Assembly (NCBI GenBank): GCA_032718475.1 | Contig: JAUCBJ010001168.1 | Coordinates: 40,511-104,510, forward strand | Direction of reading: 5' to 3' | DNA: 64,000 nt | From: Nemertoderma westbladi | Taxonomy: Eukaryota; Xenacoelomorpha; Nemertodermatida; Nemertodermatidae | Shown: positions 53,862 through 64,000 of the stretch, piece by piece | Position numbering within the stretch: the stretch's first letter is position 1 | How the letters are laid out: every line of letters begins with the position of its first letter | Made by a program: the position numbers and the translations under genes | The notes under the pieces: model-generated | Seen by the model: only the letters and a program-made list of their open reading frames with translations | Database searches by the model: none | Told to the model about the DNA's origin: nothing

Positions 53862-55635
53862 CCGCTCCTAAACGTTATCGTCTAAAGGGTAACGTTTACA
53901 AACACCGGCATAACGTAGTTTCTAATGTCTCACAATTATACTTCTATAAACTAAAATAGACACATATTAATACTCAAATAAAGATTGAATAATGCACAAT
54001 ACGCAAAATTAGCAAATAAAACATTCTTCATACATTTTGTGTAACTAGTATTATTTATCCATCATTGAATAGAAAATATCTTAGCAATAAATTTCTTCCA
54101 GCCGAGAAACCTCCATATAACAGTAACAAAATTACTTGCGTACTAATGCTTACCAAATATTTATATTTACAAAAAAAAAACAATATTAATTTCGCTTACC
54201 ATTATCGTTTCACAATAAATTTCCATTATTATAATGAGTTTAATCTTTTACATAAATACGAAAGATTCTTCGATCGAATAATACAAATTAAATCAATTTC
54301 CATATTAAATTAAATATAAATTGAGTAAGTAGGACAATTAATCAGTGACTGTCTTTCAATCACAAATATAACACGATAATAATTTGCAGCAACATACTGT
54401 AGTTGCTCCGTGTGAAGGGACTTTATAATATACTAAATAATAGCTAAACTAGAACATTTTAATAGCTAATATTATTAATTCAACTCAAGGGAACAAATTC
54501 AAGTCTATATCCCCTTCAATACGATATTGCTTTACCTCTTCCATCTCCGGGTTATCAAAGTCTACGATACTGAAACTACGAGTGGCTCCAACTAATTCAG
54601 CGGGAACTACTCGACCTCTTCCCCTTCCTTTGGTTTTCCAAACTCTAAAATCGGTAAATCTAGAAGTCTTCAGATGGGCGCGAATATCCATCGACCTCGG
54701 ATTTACCCACGGGTAGATTAGACGAAGTTTCTAGACGAATTCGACCGGAAAACGTCTCAATCCAATCTTCACGGCGATTAATGATAGTTACAGTTGTGAC
54801 CTCAGCGATGTCACAACTCGTCGCAGCGATGTCACAACTCGTCGCAGTATAATGCTGTGAGGTGCGAATTCTCTATATTAGGGGTTTATGAACACCTCTT
54901 TTGTATCGGGTTCGTCGCGGGGTTCGGGAGGAATTTCCAGCTGCTTAAATAGAACTTAACAACCTATTAGGTAGGCCAAGTTTCAATATATCGGATTAAT
55001 ACCAATTTCCTTTTAATATCAGTATAAATACCTATTTAAATTTTCAAATTTATTTTTTTTTTTTCGAGAGTAAACTTGCCGCGAATAAATTCGCTTTTAA
55101 TAATTCCAAAACTACGCCCAATGAATATGATTGCACAAACTGATGTATGAAATATGAATTAATATAATGAAATGAATATAACATTCAAAATTAAACAGAA
55201 TGAAAATGAAAATTAGGAACTGTAAATGAAAATGAAAATGGAAATGGAAATAGTCAAGGTATGAACTATGAAGTTGAATCAGATGAAAATAATTTGCCTA
55301 TCTGGGTTCACGCACTGAACAGCTTAACGTTTCTTTGCCAGTTGTATCGCTAATCCAATGTACTCGTGAGATTTGTGATAAAATATCTTGAACTTTTCAA
55401 AATTATTTTAATTTCGTTCCCACAACTACATATATTTTTATTAAAAACCATTTGTTTTGCGACATTTACGTAATAATTGCTGTCTCTCTTCCTTGTTATA
55501 ATTTTTTAAAACAAAACATTTTTCTGTGTAGTGGATGTGTAACTAAGTCGCCAATAATCCGCTCCCAAACGTTATCGGCTAAAAGGTAACGTTTACAAAC
55601 ACCGAATTTACACCCACTATTAAAACTCCAACATT
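53862..55635 (-). other. Element D 3' region between pol and LTR
   Basis: Mostly AT-rich and non-coding. A roughly 50-base block (minus strand GTAAACGTTACC...ATAACGTTT(G/A)GGAGCGG) occurs twice: at about 55558-55607, just after the pol stop, and at about 53862-53911, next to the LTR. Simple (GAAAAT)n-like sequence lies near 55200-55250. Confidence 0.6.
54485..54890 (-). pseudogene. Remnant small ORF in the 3' region of element D
   Basis: Two overlapping minus-strand frames that a single-base shift would join. The upstream frame (about 54890-54665) holds an in-frame 21-bp repeat giving ATSCDIA twice, then NRREDWIETFSGRIRLETSS. The downstream frame (54691-54485) has a basic stretch KTKGRGRGRVV and an acidic end, stopping at 54485. 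Its position matches the 3' accessory ORF of A and B, but I see no sequence similarity and no known family. It may be a decayed accessory gene or coincidence. Confidence 0.35.
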
Positions 55636-58600
55636 TTATAATATTGTACCTACTTTGTAGACTGTCTGTTTTTTACCATGAGACCTCTTCAAGACCTTGT
55701 AGTCTCCAGTTTCATCTCGAGAAGTTTCTAGTAAGACCAGTTGTTGAACTGGTCGGATAATAACATGTTGATCTAATGTGCGTACAGAAACAGTCATCAC
55801 GCTGCCGTCGGCTGCTGGGTGTGTTTTTACGACCACACCTGTAACCCAATGACGACGCTTCAGATTAGCCTCGGCTAATAATACGTAATCTCCCTTGCAT
55901 AGGTTACGCGTATTGTGATACCACTTAGATCTTGCTGAAATTGTTGGGAGGTAATATTTTCGCCAACAGTTCCAGAATGTATCTGCCAAAAGTTGGGTTA
56001 TCTTCCAACTCTTGCGGCAGTAAATGTCGTCGTCCTCAGGGATGGAAATAGGAACTAAATTGGCTGGAGCTTGCATTAACACATGGTTCGGAGTTAAAGC
56101 AATGACATTGTCATTTTTGTCTGTCACTAAAGCGATAGGTCTGGAGTTAAGTATGGCCTCAATTTCTATAAAGAGGGTAACTAATTCGTCGTCGTTGAGT
56201 GTTTTATTCTCCGGTATAGTCTTATGCATGGCCAGTTTTATTGAGCGTATTAGACGCTCCCAGCTACCGCCCCTCCATGGGCTGTCTGGTGGGTTAAATC
56301 TCCATGCAATGCGTCGAGGTAGCAACTCTTTCTCAATCTGCTCGTTATCGATTTTGTTCAACGATCTATTTATTTCATTGTTTCCACCAACAAAGTTTGA
56401 CCCTTTGTCAGAATAGAATGCCTTGACCAATCCTCGTCTACCAATAAATCTACGTAATGCTAATATGAATGAGTTGGTAGACATGTCGGCTACTCGCTCT
56501 ATATGTATGGCTCGACTCGCCATACATATAAAAATAACTCCCCACCTCTTTATCATACTGCGACCCCTTTTTGTTTCGATGGGACCAAAACAGTCTAGGC
56601 CAGTGTGTGTGAATGGTGGTTGATGGCTCTGTACGCGCGCTAATGGTAAGTCACTCATCTCCTGTTTCCCAACTCTGGCTTGTAGTTTCTTACAAGTTAT
56701 ACAATGATCTAGTACAGACTTGAGTGCGTTATTTGGTTTCAATAACACAAAACGCTGTCTTACCTGCGACAAACAATGAGATCTACCAGAGTGTTTGAGT
56801 TTCATGTGAGCATCGAGAATCATTGAACTCTGTAGTTCCAAATGGTGTGGAATTATGATTGGATACAAGTAATCAGTTCTTAGATCTGCCGCTTGGAGGC
56901 GGGATTTGTGGCAAATAAGACCTCTATGAATAGTGGGACTCCACTTTGTAAGGGGTGATGACGTCACAGGTCGTCTACTAGCGATTAACTGATATTCGCG
57001 ACTAAATTCACGTTGCTGAAAATGTTTGATTATATCCAATTCCGATCTGTCTACTTCCTCTATACTCAATCGTTTAACAAATGTTTTATGTTTACTTAGG
57101 TATGCTTGTCTGTCAGCTAGAAAAATTACATAACGGCGTAACCAGGCCATCTTACGACAAGCGTCTGTCCAAGAAGATGTGGGATTAATTATCTGATCGT
57201 AGACCCATCTTTTTGTGTCTGCAGGAAGGTCTATCGGCCGAGGTATTACTTTAGATTTATCTGGTTCCAAAATACCACTCTCATCTTTATTTTTCTGGTG
57301 TTTACTTACCAGATCTACATTTGGATTAACTTCCAAAGGTTGTCCACCATCGAAATTTAGTTTCTTCTTGTCTATAGTATTTATATTAATTTCTGTAGGT
57401 TCAATATTTCTACTTGGATCATCTATATGAATGTTAAGATCTACTGGAGTGGCGGTGGGTACATTTGGTGTAAGCTGTACCGAGTTGTTTAGGTCTATTA
57501 TTACTGAGGGGAGGTCGTTATCCATTAATGGTCGGTTTCGTAACCTGCCACGCCAAAGATCATTTGGGGTAGTTTGCATAAAACAACTCTGCTCTAACCC
57601 TTTATCTAAAATGTTGTCCATCTCTAAGTCTACAACTGTTTCTTTCTTTGTTACTATTCCTGTTTCCCGACTGAGAAAATCTGCTGAAGCCTTAGCTTTA
57701 GATTTTGTAATCTTCTCGACCTTGATCTCAGCATCATTGGGTAGGGTGCCCGATTGGCAGTCGAAAATACGTGGCCAATAATCGATTGGTCTTGACAAGA
57801 AAACTGGACCATGTAACCAAAATTCTCTAACATCCGATTGTACAAAATCTCTTGGCATCATACCTCGAGACGCCATATCCGCTGGGTTTATATTGCCAGG
57901 ACAGTGTCTCCAGTCTTCTTTGAGTGATGAGTCAAGAATCTCTGCCGTTCTATTTGTTATAAAAGTCTTAAACTGAACGTCATCTCTATTTATATAGATC
58001 AGTACTAGCGTCGCGTCAGTCCAAAAAAATGTCTTCAAGTTAGTGTCCAACTCTCGCTTGATTGTCCTGGCGACTCCTACTGATATAGTGGCAGCTTGTA
58101 ACTCGGCTCTAGGGTTGTTCATATATTTTGTAGGTCGAGTTTTTGCTCTAGAGTTAACGAATGAGGTTTCGAAAACTCCAGGGTTTACCTCTCTTCTAAT
58201 ATATGCTACCATACCTAGTCCGTTTTCGCTTGCATCACTAAAACAGTGAAGCTCTAAAGTAGATGGAAATGTGGCTTGTCTGGGGAAGTAAACTCTGGGA
58301 ATGTTCAAATTCCTTAGTTCGGGTAACTGATCCTCCCACTTTCGCCACTCTATTGCCACATTTGAATCGATTGGCTCATCCCACTGTACTCCACTCATCC
58401 AGATTTTACGTAGGTAAATCCTCGCTTGGAGTACAACAGGACTTATAAAACATAGCGGGTCAAATAATCGACTCATTGTTGATAAACAGATGCGCTTGGT
58501 GAGCATCTTGTTTTGTGACAAGGTTCGAACACGTACCTGAAAATTATCAGTATTTGGATCCCACACAAGACCAAGTACCTTAGCAACTGGAATAGGATCT

Positions 58601-61600
58601 GATCCCAACTCAATCGGACCGCTCCCACGATCTTCGACCGGGAAAGAGGCTAATAGTTCAGGTGAATTCGACTTGAACTTGGTCAGTCGAAATCCTCCAG
58701 TTGCTAAGCATTTCTGTAGTCCATGTGCGATCTCTATTCCATTGTCTACGGAATCACAACTCACCAGTCCATCATCCATGTAAAAATCTCTAATCACGGC
58801 TAAGATAACAGCGTAATTAAAATTACCTATCTGTTTCTTTGCACACTGTTTCATAACGTATAAGCACCCATTTGGACTGTCACGGGCCCCAAATATTCTT
58901 ACCAACATTTGGTAAATCACTGGGTCTCCTGATAAGTCTTCATTGGGATACCATAAAAACCGTAAGCTGTCCCGGTCGCATTCTAATGCCTGTACCTGGT
59001 GGAACATGGCTTCCACATCACACGTGAATGCCACAGTGTTCTGTCGAAACCGCATTAGTATGCCAATCAATGAATTATTCTGATTTGGGCCGTCCATCAA
59101 TTCTGTATTAAGTGACTGTCCTAAGTATAGTAAACTACAGTCGTTTACTACTCTTACCTGTCCAGGTTTTTCGGGATGTGTCACGTAATGGTGAGGTAAA
59201 TAGTAGGTCTGATCTGTAGTAATCTCAGGATGCTCCATTTTCCTTGCATATCCATTTTCTAAATATTTATTTATTTGTGTACGGTATTGTTGATGTACCG
59301 TCTCGTTCCTTAGGAGGCGCTGTCTAACTGATTTGAGTCGTTTCAATGCTAGTGAATAATTGTTTTTCAACTTGGGCCTTTCATTCCGCCACAGCATGCC
59401 AACTTCAAAGTGTCCGTTTGGAAGCTTCTTGAGAGTTTTGTCCATGATGTCTAAAGACCTTCTTTCATTGGCAGACATAGAGAGGTCGTAACTATTTGGC
59501 TCAACTGCATCTTGTTCTAACCAGTTTAAAGTTTTGAGGTCCATTTGTCTATCTATTTCAATTAAATCGTAAGCTTCTCTCAATGCTTCTTCTTCTATCT
59601 GATTGCTGTCAATACATTTTAATGCGTTTTGTCTGGTCAATACATTGCAATTTGCAAAAAACGATGTAGTCTCTACATATTCGCTAGATCCAGGCTCTAT
59701 ACTTATAGGTTTGTTTTGGTCTGCAGTGAAATCCACATCGTGGTATTGTTCTGGATAGTTAAAACGGAAGATGCCATCCATTTTCCTAGAGTCGGTAGAG
59801 CTAATTTCACTGATGCAAAACTCACTTTCTAAATCACTTGGTTCACTTACCTCCGATTTGGTATCAGTTACTAAGATTCCAACTTCCTTGCTAGGCAACA
59901 TATTACACATAGCGACGTCGTTGTTGTAACTACTCCATTTATTTGGAAACCTAGTATACCACCCTAATATTGTTCTGTTTGCATATGGTTCACCAGGCAT
60001 AAATTCTACAGGTCTAGTTTCCCAAACCTGATGGGCTGTGAATATATCGGTTCCAATGATCATCGCAATATTGCGATAATTTACTCTACATTCTGGAATA
60101 TCTAACTGTGAAATATATTCTCTTTCAAATTTGTTTGGTAAGGATACCGATCCTAATAATTGTGTAAAATCTCTTATAGCTGCAAACTGAACGTCCTGCA
60201 ATGGAAGATAATTGAGTTCCCTGGCGCTATGGTGTTGTCTAGGTAACAGTGAGTCCAATGTTAGCGTCACATGTTTAATCGATACTAATTTCCTACCATG
60301 AAGAGACCCGATGTCCATCATATCTGATCTTGCATTTCGGATATTTGTTACCACACTGGCAATTTCTTCATCCACATAACTATGACTAGAAGCCGGATCC
60401 ATAAGGCAATATATCCGTTTTGATCCTAACTCACCACTAATTCTGATCGGAACCACACTGAACGAACTTGTTTGTGCTCGAGTAAGAAATGTAGCATTGT
60501 GAGTGGTATCACATTCAGAGACACCAGTCCCAACATCACTTGGTACACCTAAATATCCTTCTTCGCACGAAGATCCAGATTGATTATCATACTCATCAGG
60601 TCCTATTCCAGTAAATGTCACATTTCTATTTGGCTCGGTTGAAGTTATAATCTTGTAGTTGGGATGTTCAGCTAGGTATTGTTTAGTAGGGGTATGCTGT
60701 CGAGTATGTAGGAGTCTGTGGTGCAGTCTGCCACAGTCTGGACACCCCTTCGTTGTAGCACTAGCTGTGCATGCTCTACGTTTGTGACCCGCACCTAGGC
60801 ACTTCCAACAAGCATCTAAACTTCTAATTGCCAAACGACGTTTTTCGACATCTAGTTTACAGAATAGATTACAATTGCCCAATTTGTGATCGTTGTATTT
60901 CTGAAATTGTTGGTGACAATATTGGCACCCTCTAAAATCTGCCGATAATGTCTGAGATTGTGCTGGAATTGATCCTATGGGTGCAGCTACCTTGAGTGTG
61001 TCGTCTCTAGTGCTTCCCAGAGAGTTATAAGTCCTAGGTTGTTCTGCTGAGAAAGCCACTTTCGATTTTAAAACTGAAACTTTCTGATCTCTGTGCAAAT
61101 ATTCTTCAGAATAGTTAGACCGCAGCTCAGACTCTGCTTCTATCTTTATAATGTCGTAGATATGTTTCAAAGACACCTTTTCTCCTCTGTCCTCAATCTT
61201 ACTCTCTAACTTTCTCCACTTCTGACGGTGTCTAATACTAAGCCGCTTAACTACTTCTTTTAGTATGTCTGGCCTCTCACCATAAGACTCGCATCCAAGT
61301 GTGGGCCAAACCTGCAGCGCATTATTGATCTCATCTGCTAATTTTAATAAACCAGCACTATCTGTCGCTGGATTACCACTTGTTAACTCATCTGCTATAG
61401 ATCTAGCCATTTTAGTGCTCCCACCATAGACCTTTGTTAATCTATCGTAAGCAAGTTGAAATGCCCTAGGATTGCCTGTGTAGGTGTCTGCTAAAATACG
61501 TGGTTCTTTGTCAAGTAACTGGAACAAATAATTAAACTTTTCTGTTGGAGTAAAGTCTTGTGCCGCTATTTGTGTCTCCACATAGTTACTAAAAGTACGC

Positions 61601-63999
61601 CAATACTTTGCATTACCAGTAAATCTTGGTGGTTTCTGTGGCGGCAATCCTTGCCTTGCAGCAAAGCGCGCTATTTCCTCAGCAATATCTGGTTTGACCT
61701 TACAAGCTACCATTGGCTCAGTTTGTACTGGTTCTAAGTCTACAGTTTGTCTCGTGTGACTTAGTCGATTTCTCGAAATATTCCCCAGTTTACTAGGCCT
61801 CTTTTCTACCTTGGTTATGCTGTCCTCACTGTCTGTCCTGAAGTTATTGTCAATAAATATCACCTTAGGATTAGTCGGCATATAATCTCCTTCTTGATCT
61901 ACATTATCATATTCATTGTACTCAGCATTCGCATTTCGCCGAGCTGCTATCCGTTGTCGTTCTATTCGTTCTTCAGATCGAGTAACTCGATCGTCAACAC
62001 GCTGTATAGCTCCTTGAACTTCTCTTACAATCCTCATTACAGGCTCGTTACCCTTCGCAATCGCTTCCTGTACTAATTGTCCAATGGGAAACTTTGGTTC
62101 TATAGGTGTATCGGGATTTGGTTGAATATGACTAACATCTCTCGGGTATAACTCCCCAGATGCATAATGTTCCCCCTCCTCCTTTGTTATAAAGTTTTCT
62201 ATTGAATGTGTGGCTCGCTCCGCTCCCATAGGGAACAATGGCACTCTAACACTAGTTTCCCTTTCTTCCGGGTTCACTGGAGTTGACTTCATCTTATTGG
62301 CTATGTTTGGTTGTTCCGTATTTAGACCTATTCGATTTCCTCTTAATTTAATGTTATTTCTTAATTTGATGTCATCATGTCTTTTCTGATAATCTTGAAG
62401 TGCTATCTCCGCTGGATCAGTAATTTGAGCACCCTTGGCCATCATATCGTGAAAATGAGTCTTAAATGACGTCATCATATGTTGGTCAGCCGTAGTGTCT
62501 CCAGAGTTTCTCCCAGTATTAAATCTAATGACTGAAGATTCAAACTTATCGAATCCTTTTATAAAAGACTGTGCCCTTTCTAGTCCCTTTGAGGTTTCCA
62601 AATCTTCTTTCTCTGAAATTATACGTCTTTGAACATCAGCAATAGCGTCTTGCTTACGCTGATATTCTAAAATTTGATGTCTTCTTTGCTGTTCTAGAAC
62701 CATGGTCGCCTTTCGCGCTTCTAAATGTTCGCGCTTATTTGCAATTAGCTTCTCCCGCTCTGCTTGCCTTAATTTATCTGCATTCCGATCTCGCTCATCA
62801 TCTGCAGCTCGTTTTACTCTTAAACGCTCCAGCTCCAATAAATAAGCATCTTGAATGCGTTTGGTGACACGTTCCCGTTCAGCCCGTTCATCTTCGCGCT
62901 TTAAGCGCGCAATTTCTTCTTCTCGTTCTAATCGCTTCTCATTTGCTTCGCGATCTCGACGGACAGTTTCTAACTCTGCTTCTATACGCAAGCGCTCCAG
63001 TTCTGCTACACGTTCACGCTCAATCCGATTTGTATTCGTTTCAGCAGTCTGTTGGTTTATTTCCTCCAAGTTCATCTGTTGCATATCTCGGGTTAAGTTT
63101 AACACCTCTTCTACTTCTTCTGATAACTGTTGATCTGCTAATTGGGAACGATCTGCTTCCTTCTGCTCAGCAATGAGCCTAGCCTGCTCACACTCCAACC
63201 TACGCAATTGTGCTATTTGAGATGATGCCATAGATATCTCGCTTCCTGCTACAAATCGAGCTCTTCTTGAGTTAACAGGTCTTTGTCTGCTTTCTTCAGA
63301 CTTCCTTCTCCAAATATTTCCTTCAGATACGGCTGCTACTTGCATATTTGCAGTGGTTGGTAATGGTAGTCCGGGAATAACTACCCCCTTAATTAATAAA
63401 TACCGCTCCAATGATTCAATAAAGACTCGTCTCCATTCTCCTAACTCTCCTTCTTCGTCTCTAATTTCAATCTGCGATGCGGATTCACCAATCAATTCAT
63501 CCTTCAACTTAGATCTATGTATATCAAACAGTGCAGATACACGCAGATAATTTACCCGAACATTTCGCAATTTATCAAATAGCATTGTAAGATTCCTAGA
63601 ATCTTGAAGTGACTCTGCCTCATCTACAAGTTCTCGAAGTTTACTACTCTGAACCATGAGGGTTTGATTGTATTTGTTTTGAAGAGAAATCAATTTACTT
63701 CGACTATAGGATCCACTTTCTAACAATTTTAATAACTGATTTGTGGCGCGTGTAATTTCCGCCATATGTCCTCCTGCACTCTTTGCAAATGTAGTAACAC
63801 GTAGTGACACATCTCCCCTATCACTTAAAACTTCCGGAATTTCTTCGTTGCTCTGCATATATACTACACTAACTCTATCTGCACCATCAACTGGCGTCTC
63901 AGTCGCTACTACTGTCCCTACATTAGGTGTTGTTGGTCCAGCTTCGTCAGAGGTGGCATAAGGTGTTGTTCCGCCATTTTCTGGTGGGCTAGTATCGTC
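55636..63999 (-). CDS. Element D Gag-Pol polyprotein, intact, 5' end off the window
   Basis: Stop at 55636. The first Met in the window is at 63858 (2740 codons), but the frame stays open through to 63999, so the true start may lie outside. Positions below count from 63858. Residues about 200-440 are an Arg/Glu-rich coiled coil. DUF1759 Gag lies at about 736-909 (PPRFTGNAKYWRTF, LLDKEPRIL). Zinc-binding CQYCHQQF, CWKCLGAGHKRRAC and CPDCGRLHH lie at about 974-1042. The protease has CLMDPASSHSYVDE (about 1153), where DSGS is usual. RT has VRVVNDCSLLY, FTCDVEAMF and catalytic YMDD (about 1693). RNase H has FSDASENG (about 1873) and NPADMASRG. Integrase has HHCC, DCFGPI (about 2423), SDKGSNF (about 2483) and SWERLIRS (about 2532), followed by a DUF5641-type end. 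No stop or frameshift interrupts it. It makes the full set of proteins for BEL retrotransposition. Confidence 0.92.
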   Translation of the reverse strand, partial: DDTSPPENGGTTPYATSDEAGPTTPNVGTVVATETPVDGADRVSVVYMQSNEEIPEVLSDRGDVSLRVTTFAKSAGGHMAEITRATNQLLKLLESGSYSRSKLISLQNKYNQTLMVQSSKLRELVDEAESLQDSRNLTMLFDKLRNVRVNYLRVSALFDIHRSKLKDELIGESASQIEIRDEEGELGEWRRVFIESLERYLLIKGVVIPGLPLPTTANMQVAAVSEGNIWRRKSEESRQRPVNSRRARFVAGSEISMASSQIAQLRRLECEQARLIAEQKEADRSQLADQQLSEEVEEVLNLTRDMQQMNLEEINQQTAETNTNRIERERVAELERLRIEAELETVRRDREANEKRLEREEEIARLKREDERAERERVTKRIQDAYLLELERLRVKRAADDERDRNADKLRQAEREKLIANKREHLEARKATMVLEQQRRHQILEYQRKQDAIADVQRRIISEKEDLETSKGLERAQSFIKGFDKFESSVIRFNTGRNSGDTTADQHMMTSFKTHFHDMMAKGAQITDPAEIALQDYQKRHDDIKLRNNIKLRGNRIGLNTEQPNIANKMKSTPVNPEERETSVRVPLFPMGAERATHSIENFITKEEGEHYASGELYPRDVSHIQPNPDTPIEPKFPIGQLVQEAIAKGNEPVMRIVREVQGAIQRVDDRVTRSEERIERQRIAARRNANAEYNEYDNVDQEGDYMPTNPKVIFIDNNFRTDSEDSITKVEKRPSKLGNISRNRLSHTRQTVDLEPVQTEPMVACKVKPDIAEEIARFAARQGLPPQKPPRFTGNAKYWRTFSNYVETQIAAQDFTPTEKFNYLFQLLDKEPRILADTYTGNPRAFQLAYDRLTKVYGGSTKMARSIADELTSGNPATDSAGLLKLADEINNALQVWPTLGCESYGERPDILKEVVKRLSIRHRQKWRKLESKIEDRGEKVSLKHIYDIIKIEAESELRSNYSEEYLHRDQKVSVLKSKVAFSAEQPRTYNSLGSTRDDTLKVAAPIGSIPAQSQTLSADFRGCQYCHQQFQKYNDHKLGNCNLFCKLDVEKRRLAIRSLDACWKCLGAGHKRRACTASATTKGCPDCGRLHHRLLHTRQHTPTKQYLAEHPNYKIITSTEPNRNVTFTGIGPDEYDNQSGSSCEEGYLGVPSDVGTGVSECDTTHNATFLTRAQTSSFSVVPIRISGELGSKRIYCLMDPASSHSYVDEEIASVVTNIRNARSDMMDIGSLHGRKLVSIKHVTLTLDSLLPRQHHSARELNYLPLQDVQFAAIRDFTQLLGSVSLPNKFEREYISQLDIPECRVNYRNIAMIIGTDIFTAHQVWETRPVEFMPGEPYANRTILGWYTRFPNKWSSYNNDVAMCNMLPSKEVGILVTDTKSEVSEPSDLESEFCISEISSTDSRKMDGIFRFNYPEQYHDVDFTADQNKPISIEPGSSEYVETTSFFANCNVLTRQNALKCIDSNQIEEEALREAYDLIEIDRQMDLKTLNWLEQDAVEPNSYDLSMSANERRSLDIMDKTLKKLPNGHFEVGMLWRNERPKLKNNYSLALKRLKSVRQRLLRNETVHQQYRTQINKYLENGYARKMEHPEITTDQTYYLPHHYVTHPEKPGQVRVVNDCSLLYLGQSLNTELMDGPNQNNSLIGILMRFRQNTVAFTCDVEAMFHQVQALECDRDSLRFLWYPNEDLSGDPVIYQMLVRIFGARDSPNGCLYVMKQCAKKQIGNFNYAVILAVIRDFYMDDGLVSCDSVDNGIEIAHGLQKCLATGGFRLTKFKSNSPELLASFPVEDRGSGPIELGSDPIPVAKVLGLVWDPNTDNFQVRVRTLSQNKMLTKRICLSTMSRLFDPLCFISPVVLQARIYLRKIWMSGVQWDEPIDSNVAIEWRKWEDQLPELRNLNIPRVYFPRQATFPSTLELHCFSDASENGLGMVAYIRREVNPGVFETSFVNSRAKTRPTKYMNNPRAELQAATISVGVARTIKRELDTNLKTFFWTDATLVLIYINRDDVQFKTFITNRTAEILDSSLKEDWRHCPGNINPADMASRGMMPRDFVQSDVREFWLHGPVFLSRPIDYWPRIFDCQSGTLPNDAEIKVEKITKSKAKASADFLSRETGIVTKKETVVDLEMDNILDKGLEQSCFMQTTPNDLWRGRLRNRPLMDNDLPSVIIDLNNSVQLTPNVPTATPVDLNIHIDDPSRNIEPTEININTIDKKKLNFDGGQPLEVNPNVDLVSKHQKNKDESGILEPDKSKVIPRPIDLPADTKRWVYDQIINPTSSWTDACRKMAWLRRYVIFLADRQAYLSKHKTFVKRLSIEEVDRSELDIIKHFQQREFSREYQLIASRRPVTSSPLTKWSPTIHRGLICHKSRLQAADLRTDYLYPIIIPHHLELQSSMILDAHMKLKHSGRSHCLSQVRQRFVLLKPNNALKSVLDHCITCKKLQARVGKQEMSDLPLARVQSHQPPFTHTGLDCFGPIETKRGRSMIKRWGVIFICMASRAIHIERVADMSTNSFILALRRFIGRRGLVKAFYSDKGSNFVGGNNEINRSLNKIDNEQIEKELLPRRIAWRFNPPDSPWRGGSWERLIRSIKLAMHKTIPENKTLNDDELVTLFIEIEAILNSRPIALVTDKNDNVIALTPNHVLMQAPANLVPISIPEDDDIYCRKSWKITQLLADTFWNCWRKYYLPTISARSKWYHNTRNLCKGDYVLLAEANLKRRHWVTGVVVKTHPAADGSVMTVSVRTLDQHVIIRPVQQLVLLETSRDETGDYKVLKRSHGKKQTVYKVGTIL

Positions 64000-64000
64000 T

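Larger units (their letters stand above)
52321..64000 (-). mobile_element. Element D: BEL/Pao retrotransposon, third lineage, 5' end outside window
   Basis: Minus-strand element. It has a presumed 3' LTR (52321-53861), a 1.8-kb 3' region with remnants of a small ORF (53862-55635), and one uninterrupted Gag-Pol ORF running off the right edge. The left boundary is exact: RTE-like LINE sequence ...CCTCAGGGGG stops and LTR sequence starts at 52321. The intact long ORF suggests a recent, potentially autonomous copy. Confidence 0.88.

Noticed and set aside
1-64000. tRNA or rRNA genes
   Set aside because: No cloverleaf with internal A/B boxes and no rRNA-like stretch was noticed on reading; a tRNA scan would settle it.

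Overview
This is a repeat-dominated piece of an animal genome. The evidence is an intron-bearing exon for a secreted EGF plus nidogen-G2F protein (start 1867, splice donor at 2629), together with BEL/Pao LTR retrotransposons, jockey/CR1-group and RTE-like LINEs, and a long satellite array. Nothing bacterial or archaeal is present. An invertebrate seems most likely because BEL/Pao elements are so dense and diverse, but the sequence alone does not fix the phylum.

Layout. Positions 1-8485 hold the host-like part: a 43-bp minisatellite (about 825-1632), the first exon of the nidogen-like gene, one weak candidate internal exon (4882-5044), and a mosaic of dead LINE pieces (2785-3440, 5425-5665, 5698-7622, 7627-7809, 7830-8485). 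From 8486 to 19860 there is a 28-bp satellite with nested higher-order repeats, split by a 5'-truncated jockey-like LINE (16154-18467).

Element A (19861-31972) is a BEL/Pao retrotransposon inserted in a satellite monomer. It has a 5-bp target duplication (TATTA), LTRs with only four substitutions and two 1-bp indels between them, and a 1388-codon ORF that keeps Gag and protease but has lost reverse transcriptase/RNase H and integrase in frame. It also carries a 3' ORF with zinc knuckles, now broken by two stops. After a 65-bp scrap of satellite comes element C (32038-37084), the LTR, leader and gag of a different BEL lineage with two frameshifts.

C is fused directly to the truncated 5' LTR of element B (37085-52109), a sister of A that retains the complete protease-RT-RNase H-integrase region. 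B has a frame change between gag and pol, a late in-frame stop, and a degraded 3' ORF with a different middle. B ends in a 211-bp remnant of the same RTE-like LINE seen at 5.7-7.4 kb. That remnant is also the target of element D (52321 to beyond 64000, minus strand), a third BEL lineage with one uninterrupted ORF of at least 2788 codons.

How the parts relate. A looks like a non-autonomous derivative that a B-like element could supply with RT and integrase in trans. A and B share a long 5' leader (a hairpin, a 288-bp tandem duplication, many ATACCGGTAT palindromes), a cluster of splice-donor-like sites at the end of gag, and a 3' ORF in the position that env occupies in retroviruses. Together these suggest a complex BEL element expressing a spliced accessory nucleic-acid-binding protein. 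That is the most promising undescribed system in the window. The splicing and trans-mobilisation are inferences.
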